Positions 18,488-28,157 of a stretch of DNA of 64,000 bases are shown in pieces. Source of the DNA: Bacteroidales bacterium (lineage in GTDB: Bacteria > Bacteroidota > Bacteroidia > Bacteroidales > UBA932); contig JAFXVX010000014.1 of assembly GCA_017534745.1 (NCBI GenBank), positions 124,001 through 188,000 of the forward strand, in the 5' to 3' direction. Numbering within the stretch: position 1 is the stretch's first letter; the number at the start of each line of letters is the position of its first letter. Made by a program: the position numbers and the translations under genes. The notes below the pieces were generated by a model that searched no databases, was not told the origin of the DNA, and saw only the letters and a program-made list of their open reading frames with translations.

Positions 18488-18725
18488 CAAATGAAACATG
18501 GCTTTATATGCCTTAATACAAGGAAATCCCCCGAATAACCCATAAATCGGTAAGTTTTAGGCCAAAATAGACTTTCAATTTATTACTGATTCGGGCAATA
18601 TTATTACAGTTTTTAATATTAAAAATTTTCAAAAATCTTTTCCGGCCTGTCTCCTTCCGCTCCTTTACCTTATTAAATCATACGCGCGCGCGATGCACAG
18701 GAGGATCCCCCAGATGCGGCGGTAT

Positions 18726-18756
18726 TTTGATTTTTCCGAAAAAATACTCAACTTTG
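18726..18756 (+). promoter_or_regulatory. Candidate promoter of the subtilase gene
   Basis: TTTG at 18726-18729 and CAACTTTG at 18749-18756 are separated by 19 bases. The -7 element departs from TAnnTTTG only at its first base. Transcription would begin near 18763, about 40 bases before the ATG. Confidence 0.5.
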
Positions 18757-18802
18757 TTAAAATTTCCACACCGGAAAAAGCTGATTTTTAGCTGTTTTTT
18801 TT

Positions 18803-21451
18803 ATGAAAAAATTGTTTTTGTTACTGCCTCTGGCCCTGGCGCTTTCGTGCGTAAAGGAAGTGGATGAGCAGGCCCCCGCCGTCAAAGACGAAGGGGATCA
18901 GCCTGGTATGATCACTTCTGCCGGCAGCTACGACCAGACGCTTGTCCCCGGAAAGGCCAAGATACTTTTTTCAGATGAAATAGTCGCCGAGATAGAGTCT
19001 TACGACGGAGAAGGCATCCCCGTCACCAAGTCGTCGCCGCTCGGCTCCGTCCTTACCGACCTCGGCATCGTTTCGATGGAGAGGCTTTTCCCTTACGCCG
19101 GCGAGTTCGAGCCGCGCACGCGCAGGGACGGGCTCCACAAGTGGTACCTCGTGACGTTTGATGAGGACATCCCGGTGACTAAAGCCGGTGACGACCTCTC
19201 CTCCATCGAGGGCGTCGAGGTTTTTGAGCCCGTCAGGAAGATTGTCACCAATTCGTTCCGCCCCAACGACTCTTACTGGAGTTACATGTGGAATCTCTCG
19301 GGCATCACCAGTGATTACAGCATTGACGTTGTCCCTGTCTGGGAGAAATACACCATGGGTGACCCTAAAGTCATCGTCGCGGTCGTGGACGGCGGTATTC
19401 AGCTGGATCACCCTGATCTCGCCTGGAACTGCCTGTCGTCGGGTCACTATAATTACGTCAGCAACAACGATATCATAGAAGCTGACGACCACGGCACCCA
19501 TGTCTCCGGCACCGTCGCCGCTGTGACCAACAACGGAAAGGGTATCGCCGGCGTCGCCGGAGGTAATTATGGCGCAGGCAGCAGGGGCGTAAGCCTTTTG
19601 TCCCTGCAGGTTTTCAAGGGGAATTCCCAGGCTAACAGCTTCGAGGCGGCAATCAAGGCCGGTGCCGACAAGGGCGCCGTCATCAGCCAGAACAGCTGGG
19701 GCTACAACTTCGACAGAAATGGCGACGGAAATCTGGATGCATCCGAGCTTGCCGATCTCAAGAGTGCACACAACAACCCCAGGTCCGCTTTCACCGCCGC
19801 GGTTGATTATTTCATCAAGAATGCCGGGTGTGACAACGACGGCGTTCAGCTTCCCAATTCGCCGATGAAAGGCGGCGTTGTCATCTTCTCCGCCGGCAAC
19901 GAGAACTGTCCCTACGGCCCTCCCGGCAACTACGAACCCTGTATATCGGTCGGCGCCATCGCAAAGGACGGTTCCCGCTCCGATTTCTCCAACTATGGCG
20001 ACTGGGTGGATATTTGCGCCCCGGGCGGTGATGATGATGAAAGCAGTTACACCAATTGGATTTTAAGTTCGGTGAAAGGTGGAGAATATGCTTTCATGTC
20101 CGGTACTTCCCAGGCCGCTCCTCATGTGAGCGGCGTGGCGGCCCTTCTGGTCTCCTATTTCGGCGGCCCCGGGTTCACGGCCGACAAGCTGAAGGAAGCC
20201 CTCCTCGGCGGCGCCCGGCAGATCGGCGCTTCCACCGGGGCGAAGCCGATAGGTCCCCTTGTGGATGCCGACAAGTCGTTCTTCTACCTTCTGACCGACA
20301 AGCCCGATCCCGTGACCGACTACACCGTCACGGCTTCGCGCAATTCCATCATCCTTAAATTCAGGTCCACCGGAGCGTTCGGCTATATGGCCGCCGCTTC
20401 CTCTTCGCGGTCGGCGCTGGAGCAAATGGATCCCCGCGATCCCGGCAGTGATATAATTACGGCCGATTACGAAATCGTAGGCGAGGACTTCTCCGAAGAA
20501 GAGATCGTCATCCCGCTCAAGAGGCTGGAGCTTTCGACCGAGTATTTCGTCACAGTTTACAGCTACGGCTACGGAAGGACGTTCGTCGATCCCGCCCCTA
20601 TCAAGTCTGCGACCACCTCGGGCGAGAACAAGGCTCCCGTCATCAACATCAACCCGGAGATAGGGGAGTTCAAGCAGTACATGAACGTGTCGCTGCCTAT
20701 GGAGATCTACGATCCGGACTACGACGAGCTCGAGGTGCTCTTTACCTCCACCAATCCTCAGGCCAAGCTTGAGCAGAATTCGAGGGGCGAATGGTATTTC
20801 AATCTCAACTGCCAGCGCTCTTCCACAGGTTCCTTCACCGCAAAGATTACCGCGACGGATGAGCTCGGAGCCAGGACGGAGAAAGAATTCGGCTTCAAGG
20901 TGGTGAAGAACAACCCTCCGGTCCTCGACGTCCCCGTTGAGAATGTCATTCTGGCATCGGTGGGCGCCAAGGTCAGCATCAACTTTGCGGAGCATTTCTC
21001 CGACGTTGACGGGGAGACGCTCAGTTTCTCCATCCCCAAAGTCGTCGATGAAATCGGCGAGGAAGTCCTGTCCACAACCCTCGAGGGCTCCGTCCTGAAG
21101 CTTGAAGCAAAGGCTCTGGGTCTCTGCACCATCTCGGTCAAGGCCGAGGATGTGATGAAGGAGAAGGTCACCCAGGACTTCCGCGTGCTTGTGCGCGCAG
21201 AGTCCGAGAACGTATCCCTTGATCCCGGGACCGTAGTTACAGACCATCTGACGATCCTCGCCGGTATCCAGGAGCAGGAGACGGAGATTTCCCTCGTCTC
21301 AAACTACGGAGTCAAAATATTGAATCTCAAGGGCAGCTACTCCGCATTCAACCCTGTGACGATAGACACTTCCACCCTTGCCCGCGGCATATATTACCTC
21401 ACCGTGTCCTTCGGCGGGAATTCGTATAAATATTCAATAGTAAAGAGATGA
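18803..21451 (+). CDS. S8 family serine peptidase (subtilase) with EF-hand loop and type IX sorting-like C-terminus
   Basis: Secreted endopeptidase of 882 aa. The signal is of lipoprotein type (LALALSC, Cys16). After a propeptide-like region the S8 domain (about 185-475) has D196 in VIVAVVDGG, H230 in DDHGTHVSG, oxyanion N366 in SAGNEN and S436 in GTSQAAPHVSG, so it is catalytically complete. Residues 304-315 (DRNGDGNLDASE) are a canonical 12-residue EF-hand calcium loop within the catalytic domain. Fn3-like and cadherin-like beta domains follow. The last 65 or so residues (VKILNLKG...LARGIYYLTVS...KYSIVKR) resemble a type A type IX sorting domain. It overlaps the PorV/PorQ-like gene by 4 bases. 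The co-presence of a lipobox and a sorting tail is odd. Confidence 0.9.
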   Translation: MKKLFLLLPLALALSCVKEVDEQAPAVKDEGDQPGMITSAGSYDQTLVPGKAKILFSDEIVAEIESYDGEGIPVTKSSPLGSVLTDLGIVSMERLFPYAGEFEPRTRRDGLHKWYLVTFDEDIPVTKAGDDLSSIEGVEVFEPVRKIVTNSFRPNDSYWSYMWNLSGITSDYSIDVVPVWEKYTMGDPKVIVAVVDGGIQLDHPDLAWNCLSSGHYNYVSNNDIIEADDHGTHVSGTVAAVTNNGKGIAGVAGGNYGAGSRGVSLLSLQVFKGNSQANSFEAAIKAGADKGAVISQNSWGYNFDRNGDGNLDASELADLKSAHNNPRSAFTAAVDYFIKNAGCDNDGVQLPNSPMKGGVVIFSAGNENCPYGPPGNYEPCISVGAIAKDGSRSDFSNYGDWVDICAPGGDDDESSYTNWILSSVKGGEYAFMSGTSQAAPHVSGVAALLVSYFGGPGFTADKLKEALLGGARQIGASTGAKPIGPLVDADKSFFYLLTDKPDPVTDYTVTASRNSIILKFRSTGAFGYMAAASSSRSALEQMDPRDPGSDIITADYEIVGEDFSEEEIVIPLKRLELSTEYFVTVYSYGYGRTFVDPAPIKSATTSGENKAPVININPEIGEFKQYMNVSLPMEIYDPDYDELEVLFTSTNPQAKLEQNSRGEWYFNLNCQRSSTGSFTAKITATDELGARTEKEFGFKVVKNNPPVLDVPVENVILASVGAKVSINFAEHFSDVDGETLSFSIPKVVDEIGEEVLSTTLEGSVLKLEAKALGLCTISVKAEDVMKEKVTQDFRVLVRAESENVSLDPGTVVTDHLTILAGIQEQETEISLVSNYGVKILNLKGSYSAFNPVTIDTSTLARGIYYLTVSFGGNSYKYSIVKR

Positions 21452-22347
21452 GAAGGCTTGCAACGATTGTTTTCGCGCTGACTGTCAGCATTGCCGCCTT
21501 CGCCCAGGAGGTGGCTCCGGCCAACGAGGCCCATCCTTTCCTTCGCTGGAGCAGGGATCCGGCCCTTTCCGGCCTTGCTGGTGCCGGCATGACCCTGCCG
21601 GGCATTTCCCCGGCTTTTGCCGCATTTTCCAATCCCGCCGCCATCCCCATGATGGAAGGGCTTGGAGCTGTCAAGGCGTCCTATGGCTACTATTCTCCTT
21701 CAATGGTAGGGAGCTCGAATATCGCGGTAGGCGCCGCTTTCAAGCCGGCAAAGCGCTTCGGGCTTGCCGTGGGGTATGCCCACCAGTTCGGTTATGACAA
21801 GATAGACGGTTTCGGCCCCCATGATTTCATCATCGGCGGATCGCTTGCATTCGGTGCCGGAGATCACTTTTCCATGGGTGCCAATTTCAGGTATTCCAGG
21901 TCGATGCTGATGAAGAACCTGTCGGTCGCCGTGTTCTCTACAGACATCATGGCCCAGATCCGCTTCGGCGGATTCACCGGTGCCGTCGGAGTCCGTTCCG
22001 TCGGAAAGCCGCTGGACAAGGACGACAAGTCCAAGATCCCTTCATCGGCCGCGGCGTCGTTCTCCTACCACTATGTGACGGGGATCCATTCCATCGATGC
22101 CGCCCTCGACGGGGACTTCTACTTTACGAAAAACTGGGGTGTCGCCGCAGGCTTTTCCTATGGTGTCAAGGACATAGCCTTCGTCCGTGTCGGCTACCGC
22201 TATGCATCTGAGCGCGCCGCCGTGCCGTCCCACCTTGCGGTCGGAGTCGGCGGAAAGTACAAGGGCATGACGCTGGACGTTTCCTATATTACCCTAAATA
22301 AGATTATAGGCAACTCCTTCCAGCTGGCCTTCGGCTACAGTTTCTAG
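21448..22347 (+). CDS. PorV/PorQ-like outer-membrane beta-barrel protein (type IX secretion-associated family)
   Basis: Product of 299 aa with a cleavable signal peptide (SIAAFAQ). RDPALSGLAGAGMTLPGISPAFAAFSNPAAIPMM is the typical start of the UPF0164/PorV-PorQ family, which are FadL-like 14-strand barrels; alternating strands end in FQLAFGYSF with a terminal Phe. PorV shuttles type IX cargo and PorQ acts at the attachment complex; which of the two this resembles more cannot be decided here. Coupling by ATGA overlap to a single peptidase with a sorting-like tail suggests it serves that cargo. Confidence 0.8.
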   Translation: MRRLATIVFALTVSIAAFAQEVAPANEAHPFLRWSRDPALSGLAGAGMTLPGISPAFAAFSNPAAIPMMEGLGAVKASYGYYSPSMVGSSNIAVGAAFKPAKRFGLAVGYAHQFGYDKIDGFGPHDFIIGGSLAFGAGDHFSMGANFRYSRSMLMKNLSVAVFSTDIMAQIRFGGFTGAVGVRSVGKPLDKDDKSKIPSSAAASFSYHYVTGIHSIDAALDGDFYFTKNWGVAAGFSYGVKDIAFVRVGYRYASERAAVPSHLAVGVGGKYKGMTLDVSYITLNKIIGNSFQLAFGYSF

Positions 22348-22349
22348 GT

Positions 22350-23018
22350 CTATTCCAGAATAATCATCGCCATCGAAGGATGGCTGAAAGTAAGCTTGAC
22401 CGCGTCCGAGGAGGCGCGGTTTAGCGTTGCTTTCCAGAGGTTGTCGAAAACGACGTCATCCGTCGGCCAGACAAGGCCTTCGGAGCGGATTCTGAGGGAA
22501 TTATCGGTGGTGATAATAGAGACGGGGCGGCCTTCCCCGACCTCGAGGGTGCAGCTGTCGGTCACGGCGAGAGCGGTGCAACGGTCGGAGACGATGTCGA
22601 TCGTCGGAGTGCTCGTAAGGCTGTCGATGCCGAAGGCGCGGGTGTATTCCATAAGGAGGGAGAGGTTCCCGAGGGTGTGGACTTCCCTCTTCCCGGTCGC
22701 TCCGAGGATGTGGATGGCATCGATGTCCTTGTAGTGCCCGAGGACGTAGCGGACGGCCTTAGTCTGGTCGTTGTCCTCCTGCTCTTCCACCTTTACTATT
22801 ATATTACTGAATTCTTCCGCGAGAGCGGGAGGCAGTGAATCCATATCGCCGACGACCGCATCCGGCAGACGTTTCTTCCCGAAAATCCTTTCGGAATTGT
22901 GCAGGAAAGTCTTGAAAGCTCCGTCGCAGCAGACGATCTTCTCTGCCGAGCGGAGTAGATAAAGGGGATACTCTTTGGCCGGGAAATCTCCGGCTCCTAT
23001 GATGACGCAACTTCCCAT
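22350..23018 (-). CDS. Thiamine pyrophosphokinase
   Basis: Transfers pyrophosphate from ATP to thiamine to make thiamine diphosphate in the cytosol. The 222-aa protein has CVIIGAGDFPAKEYPLYLL at the start, the metal/ATP motif VVGDMDSLP near residue 57, EEQEDNDQTKAVRYVL near 79 and ILGATGKREVHTLGNL near 103. The C-terminal beta domain binds thiamine. The start overlaps the end of the permease-formyltransferase fusion gene, making it third in the alaS operon. It converges on the PorV-like gene with only 2 bases between stop codons. No TPP riboswitch was seen. Confidence 0.92.
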   Translation of the reverse strand: MGSCVIIGAGDFPAKEYPLYLLRSAEKIVCCDGAFKTFLHNSERIFGKKRLPDAVVGDMDSLPPALAEEFSNIIVKVEEQEDNDQTKAVRYVLGHYKDIDAIHILGATGKREVHTLGNLSLLMEYTRAFGIDSLTSTPTIDIVSDRCTALAVTDSCTLEVGEGRPVSIITTDNSLRIRSEGLVWPTDDVVFDNLWKATLNRASSDAVKLTFSHPSMAMIILE

Positions 23019-25456
23019 CAGTCGTCCTCCACGGGCTTGGCCTTCGCAATCTCGGCCCTGGAGGTGCCTTCGTCAGCCTTGTAGGATTCCGGGTCACGGA
23101 ACCCTGCGAGGAAAGCCCTGGCATCCATCCTCTTCTTGCCGGAGAGCTGGACGTCTTCGAGGGAGACGGCGCCGTCGGCCGTCGCGATGGCAAGATAGGT
23201 CTTGCCGTCGGAGAGGACGGTCCCGGGCGCTGCTTTCGGAGCGTTCTTAAGGGCCGATGCCTTGAAGATTCGCAGCTGTGAAGGGACGCCGTCCCTGACA
23301 AGCTCCGTCCAGGCGGCAGGATACGGCGACAGGCCACGGATAAGGTTCACTATCTGTCGCGTCTTGTCGTTCCAGTCGATGTGGAGAAGTTCCTTGGTGA
23401 GCTTAGGGGCCGGCTTCAGGAGCTCGGCGCCCTGGACGAAGCTCCTCTGGACCCTTGTCTCTACGTTGCCCTGGATGAGGCCTTCGACGGTCTGTACGAC
23501 GAGGTCCGCGCCCTTTTTCATAAGGGCGTCGTGGACGTCTCCGGCGGTGTCCGTCGGGGCTATCATGTGCTCGGCGCGGAGGATGATGCCTCCGGTGTCG
23601 ATGCGGGAATCGATGAGGAAGGTCGTGACGCCGGTCACCCTCTCGCCGTTGATCACTGCCCAGTTGATGGGGGCCGCGCCCCTGTACTGCGGCAGCAGGG
23701 CGGCGTGGAGGTTGAACGTGCCCTTCTTCGGCATTTTCCAGACAACCTCAGGCAGCATCCTGAAGCCGACGACAACGAAGATGTCGCCCTTCAGCGCGGC
23801 GAGGGCCTTCAGGAACTCCGGATCCTTCAGCTTTTCGGGCTGGAGGACCGGGAGGCCCTTCTCTGCAGCAAAGCGCTTCACGGCGCTTTCCGAGACCTTC
23901 AGGCCGCGTCCGCTCGGCTTGTCCGGCACCGTGACCACTCCAACAACCTTGTATTTTCCGTCGAGGAGGGCCTTGAGCGGGGCTACTGCGAACTCCGGAG
24001 TGCCCATATAGACAATGCGAGTCTTCCTGAAGAAGGAGAGAATCCTGCTCTTGATCTTACGCCAGAGCTCAGCGGTGGTCTCGTTGCCGAATATGGGTTT
24101 TTCACGGATGGCCCGCCAGGTGAGGAAAATACCTATCGGCAGGAGGACCATCGTGGAGATGAAGGCGCCGACGACCGCGCTGGTCGCGCCGTCGTTGGCC
24201 AGCTTCGCGCCCGTGATGTCAACCACCCAGTAGAGGACGAAGAAAAGGGCCGAGACCACGGCCGAGGAGCCGATGCCGCCCTTTCCGATGAGGGCTCCTA
24301 GAGGAGCGCCGATGAGGAAGAGGATGAGGCAGGCGAGGGCCTGGGCGAATTTTTTGAGTATCTCAAGGTTGGTCCTTCGGAGTATCCATGTGGATTCGTA
24401 GGTGTCCATGCTGAAGGTGCGGACGGAGGACTCCATCTGCCTGGCGGAGGACTCGGCCGCTTCGTAGGCCTTCCACTCGCGGTTCATGTCCTCCCATTTC
24501 AGGAAGTTCTCGTTTTCAAAGAGGGATTTTTCCTTCCAGGTAGTGTCGAGCTGGGAGCGGTGGCGGAGCACCGAGAGGGCCGTGAAATCGGCGAGGTGCT
24601 TGCGGTGGAGCGAGTCCTCGTAGTGGCTGAGGGAATCCTGCCCGTGGCGCAGCTGCTTGAGGTTCATGGACTTGACCTGGTCGCCGAAGCGCGCCTCGCC
24701 GGAGCCCTGGAAGGCGTAGTTTTCCAGGGGGATGATCAGCTCCTGCTTGGCGAAGGTAATCCTCTGGAGGCCGAGTGTGGTGTCGCGGAATTTCTTGACG
24801 TTGTCCTCTTGATAGGAGGTGCCGCTCCACATTGTGAAGGTCAGGTAATCCTTGGCCTTGGACATCCTCATGATGCCGGAATCGGCCACTGTGACGGCTA
24901 TGTTGCCCTTCCTTGCCGAGTGGTCATAGACCATCACGTCGTGGAGGGTCCCGTTCTTGTCGTCGCGGGCGCCGATGCGGAGGATGTAGCCATCGATGCC
25001 GTCGTAGAATGTGCCCACCGGGATCTTGATTTCGGACTTTGTCTTGCCGATGTCGTCGCGGAGGGTGTAGATCTGGTTGGTCGCGTAGGGAACGAGGTTG
25101 TTGCACACGAAGAAGGCCATCACGCTGATGAGGGCGCAGGTGATGAAAATAGGGGCCATCACCCTCGCTATCGAGGTGCCGGAGGCCTTGATAGCGGTGA
25201 GCTCGAAATTCTCGCCCATCTGGCCGAGGGTCATCATCGAGGCCAGCAGGGTTGAAAGAGGCATCGCGAGAGGCAGCACCGTGCAGGCTGCCCAGAACAT
25301 AAACTTGGCGATAACCCCGAATCCCAGTCCTTTGCCGACAAGTTCATCGATATAGACCCAGAGGAACTGCAGGAGGAGAATGAACGTCACCACCAGCAGG
25401 ACCGCTGCGAACGGTCCCAGAAAGGCCTTCAGTATGAACTTGTCGAGTTTTTTCAC
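23018..25456 (-). CDS. Fusion of LptF/LptG family permease with methionyl-tRNA formyltransferase
   Basis: One 812-aa frame joins two normally separate proteins. Residues 1-about 478 are a YjgP/YjgQ (LptF/LptG) permease of the lipopolysaccharide export machine: helices at about 12-35, 48-72, 100-122, then a periplasmic beta-jellyroll domain, then helices at about 370-388, 395-418 and 428-448. From residue 479 the sequence [15 protein letters not shown] begins a complete Fmt domain with [20 protein letters not shown] (N582, H584), D620 in RIDTGGI and a C-terminal OB-like domain. There is no stop, and no ATG just before the Fmt part. It overlaps alaS by 4 bases. A true fusion and a sequencing error removing a stop are both possible; domain identities are secure. 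Confidence 0.9.
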   Translation of the reverse strand: MKKLDKFILKAFLGPFAAVLLVVTFILLLQFLWVYIDELVGKGLGFGVIAKFMFWAACTVLPLAMPLSTLLASMMTLGQMGENFELTAIKASGTSIARVMAPIFITCALISVMAFFVCNNLVPYATNQIYTLRDDIGKTKSEIKIPVGTFYDGIDGYILRIGARDDKNGTLHDVMVYDHSARKGNIAVTVADSGIMRMSKAKDYLTFTMWSGTSYQEDNVKKFRDTTLGLQRITFAKQELIIPLENYAFQGSGEARFGDQVKSMNLKQLRHGQDSLSHYEDSLHRKHLADFTALSVLRHRSQLDTTWKEKSLFENENFLKWEDMNREWKAYEAAESSARQMESSVRTFSMDTYESTWILRRTNLEILKKFAQALACLILFLIGAPLGALIGKGGIGSSAVVSALFFVLYWVVDITGAKLANDGATSAVVGAFISTMVLLPIGIFLTWRAIREKPIFGNETTAELWRKIKSRILSFFRKTRIVYMGTPEFAVAPLKALLDGKYKVVGVVTVPDKPSGRGLKVSESAVKRFAAEKGLPVLQPEKLKDPEFLKALAALKGDIFVVVGFRMLPEVVWKMPKKGTFNLHAALLPQYRGAAPINWAVINGERVTGVTTFLIDSRIDTGGIILRAEHMIAPTDTAGDVHDALMKKGADLVVQTVEGLIQGNVETRVQRSFVQGAELLKPAPKLTKELLHIDWNDKTRQIVNLIRGLSPYPAAWTELVRDGVPSQLRIFKASALKNAPKAAPGTVLSDGKTYLAIATADGAVSLEDVQLSGKKRMDARAFLAGFRDPESYKADEGTSRAEIAKAKPVEDD

Positions 25457-28068
25457 TTCGTTGCAACCTCGATTAAGGCGTCAAGGGCTGCGGGGAGGCC
25501 TTCGACTGAGCGGCCGCCGGCCGTTGCAAGGCCCGGCTGCCCGCCGCCTCCGCCCTGGATGAACTTCGCCGCCTCGCGGATGTCCTTGCCGGCGTTGTGT
25601 CCCTTGGCGACAAGGTCGTTGGAATACATCAGGATGAGGTTCGGCTTGCCGTCCCACTCGAAAGCGCCGGCGAGAACAAGGTTCTCCGCGCCCTTCTGGA
25701 GGAGCAGGGCCATGCTGCGGGCGAGCTGGGGATCGACGCTGTGGTCGAAACGGGCCACATTGACTCCACCTATCTCCTCGGCCCTGGATTTTATGGCTTC
25801 GGCAAGCCTTGCGGCCTTTTCGGCCGCGGCTTCCTCGAGGCTCTTGCGGAAGGAGGCGTTCTCCTCGATCATCTTCGAGATTGCCCCGGCGAGATCCGGG
25901 ACGTTGTTGAAGAAACTTCTTGCGCTGCGTATCATCTCCTGCATCCCGGAGACCATCTGCTCGGCGGCCTCGCCAGTCACGGCTTCAATCCTCCTCACTC
26001 CGGCGGCGATGGCACTTTCGGAGACTATCTTGAAGAAGCCGATACGGCCGGTCGAGCCGGCGTGGGTCCCGCCGCAGAGCTCGGTCGAGGGGCCGAAATT
26101 GACGACGCGGACGGTGTCGCCGTATTTCTCGCCGAAAAGTGCGATGGCGCCCATCGCGAGGGCTTCGTCCATCGTCGCGTCCCTTTTCTCGCAGAGAGGG
26201 TAATCGGCCCTTATGAGGGCGTTGACCTTCTTCTCGGCAAGGGCTATCTCTTCATCGGAGAGCTTCGCGAAATGGGAGAAGTCGAAGCGGAAGTAGTCTG
26301 GCCCGACGAAGGAGCCCTTCTGCTCGACGTGGGTCCCGAGGATCTCGCGGAGGACTTCGTCGAGAAGGTGGGTCGCGGTGTGGTTCGCGGCGATCCTTTC
26401 ACGGCGCGCCGCATCGACCTTGAGGGAGAAGGTCCCTTCGCAGTCGGCGGGGATCCTCTCGGCGAGGTGGATGGTGAGGTTATTCTCCTTTATAGTGTTG
26501 AGAATGAGGATCTTCTCGCCGGAAGCGGAAACTATTTCGCCGGTGTCGCCCACCTGGCCGCCCATCTCGGCGTAGAAGGGGGTGCGGTCGAAGACGAGCT
26601 CGTAGAGAGTCTTGTTCTTGGAGACTACAGTCCTCTGCTTGAGGAGCCTGGCGTCCGGGACTTCCAGCAGGTCATAGCCGACGAAGGCGGATTCTTCGCC
26701 CTCGTGGTAGATGGCCCAGTCGCCGAAGGAGTTGGAAGTCGCATTCCTGGCCCTTTCCTTCTGCTTTGCGAGCTCGGCTTCGAATCCTTCGTGGTCCACG
26801 CTGAAGCCTTTCTCTGTCGCTATAAGGTCGGTGAGGTCGATCGGGAAGCCGTAGGTGTCGTAGAGGATGAACGCTTCGGCGCCCGGGATGATCTTGCTGT
26901 CCGTGTGCTTTGCCATGGCGTCCTCGAGGAGCTTTATGCCACGGTCCAGAGTCTTGAGGAAGGCATTTTCTTCCTCGCGGATGACGCTCTCTATGAGCTT
27001 CTGCTGGGCCTTGATCTCCGGATAGGCCTCGCCCATGTCTTCGACGAGCTGGCTTACGAGGAGGGTGAGGAACGGCTCGGTGAAGCCGAGGAAGGTGTAT
27101 CCGTAACGGACCGCGCGGCGGAGGATACGGCGGATGACGTAGCCGGCCTTGACATTCGACGGGAGCTGGCCGTCGGCGATGGAGAAGGAGATGGCCCTTA
27201 TGTGGTCCGCGATGACCCTCATTGCGACCTCTGTGTCAGCGCTCTCGTGGTATTTGTGGCCGGAAAGGGCCTCGATCTTACCGATAAGGCCGGTGAAGAC
27301 GTCGGTGTCGTAGTTGGACCTTTTGCCCTGGAGCACGGCGCAGAGGCGCTCGAAGCCCATGCCTGTGTCGATGTTCTTGGCGGGGAGCGGCTCGAGGGAG
27401 CCGTCGGCCTTGCGGTTGAACTCCATGAAGACGAGGTTCCAGATTTCAATGACTAGGGGGTCGTCGTGGTTGACGAGGGAGGCGCCTGGGACCTTGGCCT
27501 TGTCCTCATCGGGACGAAGGTCGATGTGGATCTCGCTGCAGGGGCCGCAGGGGCCGGTGTCGCCCATCTCCCAGAAGTTGTCGTGCTTGTTTCCCAGGAG
27601 TATCTTCTCTGCGGGGAAATGCTTGAGCCAGGCCTCGCGGGCCTCCTCGTCGAGGGAGGTCCCGTCCTCCGCGGAGCCTTCGAAAACCGTGACATACAGA
27701 TCCTTCGGGTCTATTTTGTACACCTCGGTAAGCAGCTCCCAGGCGAAATCTATCGCCTCTACCTTGAAGTAGTCACCGAAACTCCAGTTGCCGAGCATCT
27801 CGAACATGGTGTGGTGATAGGAGTCGTGGCCGACCTGCTCGAGGTCGTTGTGCTTGCCGCTGACGCGGAGGCACTTCTGCGAGTCGGCGGCCCGGGGGCT
27901 CTTCGGAGCGCTGTTCCCGAGGAAGATGTCCTTGAACTGGTTCATGCCGGCGTTCGTGAACATGAGGGTCGGGTCGTTCTTTATCACCATGGGGGCCGAA
28001 GGGACCACAGTGTGGCCCCTGGAGGCGAAGTAGTCGAGGAATTTCTGCCTGATTTGCTTTGATGTCAT
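25453..28068 (-). CDS. alaS: Alanyl-tRNA synthetase
   Basis: Class II synthetase that charges tRNA-Ala and edits Ser/Gly. Residues about 1-230 hold the catalytic core ([48 protein letters not shown]). The editing domain carries the zinc-site motifs [12 protein letters not shown] and [14 protein letters not shown]. The C-Ala/DHHA1 domain ends in [14 protein letters not shown]. The length of 871 aa is normal. First gene of the minus-strand operon alaS, LptG-Fmt, thiamine pyrophosphokinase. The upstream -7 element is shared, in mirror orientation, with that of the M23 peptidase operon. Confidence 0.97.
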   Translation of the reverse strand: MTSKQIRQKFLDYFASRGHTVVPSAPMVIKNDPTLMFTNAGMNQFKDIFLGNSAPKSPRAADSQKCLRVSGKHNDLEQVGHDSYHHTMFEMLGNWSFGDYFKVEAIDFAWELLTEVYKIDPKDLYVTVFEGSAEDGTSLDEEAREAWLKHFPAEKILLGNKHDNFWEMGDTGPCGPCSEIHIDLRPDEDKAKVPGASLVNHDDPLVIEIWNLVFMEFNRKADGSLEPLPAKNIDTGMGFERLCAVLQGKRSNYDTDVFTGLIGKIEALSGHKYHESADTEVAMRVIADHIRAISFSIADGQLPSNVKAGYVIRRILRRAVRYGYTFLGFTEPFLTLLVSQLVEDMGEAYPEIKAQQKLIESVIREEENAFLKTLDRGIKLLEDAMAKHTDSKIIPGAEAFILYDTYGFPIDLTDLIATEKGFSVDHEGFEAELAKQKERARNATSNSFGDWAIYHEGEESAFVGYDLLEVPDARLLKQRTVVSKNKTLYELVFDRTPFYAEMGGQVGDTGEIVSASGEKILILNTIKENNLTIHLAERIPADCEGTFSLKVDAARRERIAANHTATHLLDEVLREILGTHVEQKGSFVGPDYFRFDFSHFAKLSDEEIALAEKKVNALIRADYPLCEKRDATMDEALAMGAIALFGEKYGDTVRVVNFGPSTELCGGTHAGSTGRIGFFKIVSESAIAAGVRRIEAVTGEAAEQMVSGMQEMIRSARSFFNNVPDLAGAISKMIEENASFRKSLEEAAAEKAARLAEAIKSRAEEIGGVNVARFDHSVDPQLARSMALLLQKGAENLVLAGAFEWDGKPNLILMYSNDLVAKGHNAGKDIREAAKFIQGGGGGQPGLATAGGRSVEGLPAALDALIEVATK

Positions 28069-28114
28069 CTTCTTCTGTCTTTATGTGTCCCGCGCGCGGG
28101 AGCGTTGTAGCCTG

Positions 28115-28122
28115 CAAATTTA
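28115..28122 (-). promoter_or_regulatory. alaS promoter -7 element
   Basis: The minus strand reads TAAATTTG, a perfect TAnnTTTG match, placing the start of transcription about 40 bases ahead of the alaS ATG. No good -33 TTTG is seen at 19-21 bases. It faces the plus-strand element at 28144-28151. Confidence 0.55.
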
Positions 28123-28143
28123 TAATTTTTTAACGATTTTACC

Positions 28144-28151
28144 TATATTTG
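28144..28151 (+). promoter_or_regulatory. Promoter -7 element for the M23 peptidase-to-rnf gene run
   Basis: TATATTTG fits TAnnTTTG perfectly. The G lies only 6 bases before the ATG at 28158, so the transcript should begin at or next to the start codon. This argues against the alternative TTG start at 28149, which lies inside the element. Confidence 0.5.
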
Positions 28152-28157
28152 CAGTCT

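Larger units (their letters stand above)
18365..18802. other. 438-base AT-rich divergent intergenic region
   Basis: Lies between the divergent SusC and subtilase genes and is far more AT-rich than the surrounding coding DNA. It holds the two promoters annotated separately, a perfect 16-base palindrome TTTTTAATATTAAAAA at 18610-18625 that could be an operator, and a (CG)5 run at 18683-18692. No RNA gene or convincing small ORF was found. Confidence 0.6.

Noticed and set aside
18365..18802. Possible tRNA or riboswitch in the large divergent gap
   Set aside because: No cloverleaf arms, CCA end or known aptamer core was found; the stretch is AT-rich promoter DNA.
22040..22350. Possible terminator between the PorV-like gene and the thiamine pyrophosphokinase gene
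   Set aside because: The stop codons are only 2 bases apart and no stem followed by T-run was seen on either strand.
25597..27456. 619-codon open frame antisense to alaS
   Set aside because: It is the complement of a strongly conserved alaS; its long open stretch follows from GC-rich codon use, and its translation has no family motif or signal.
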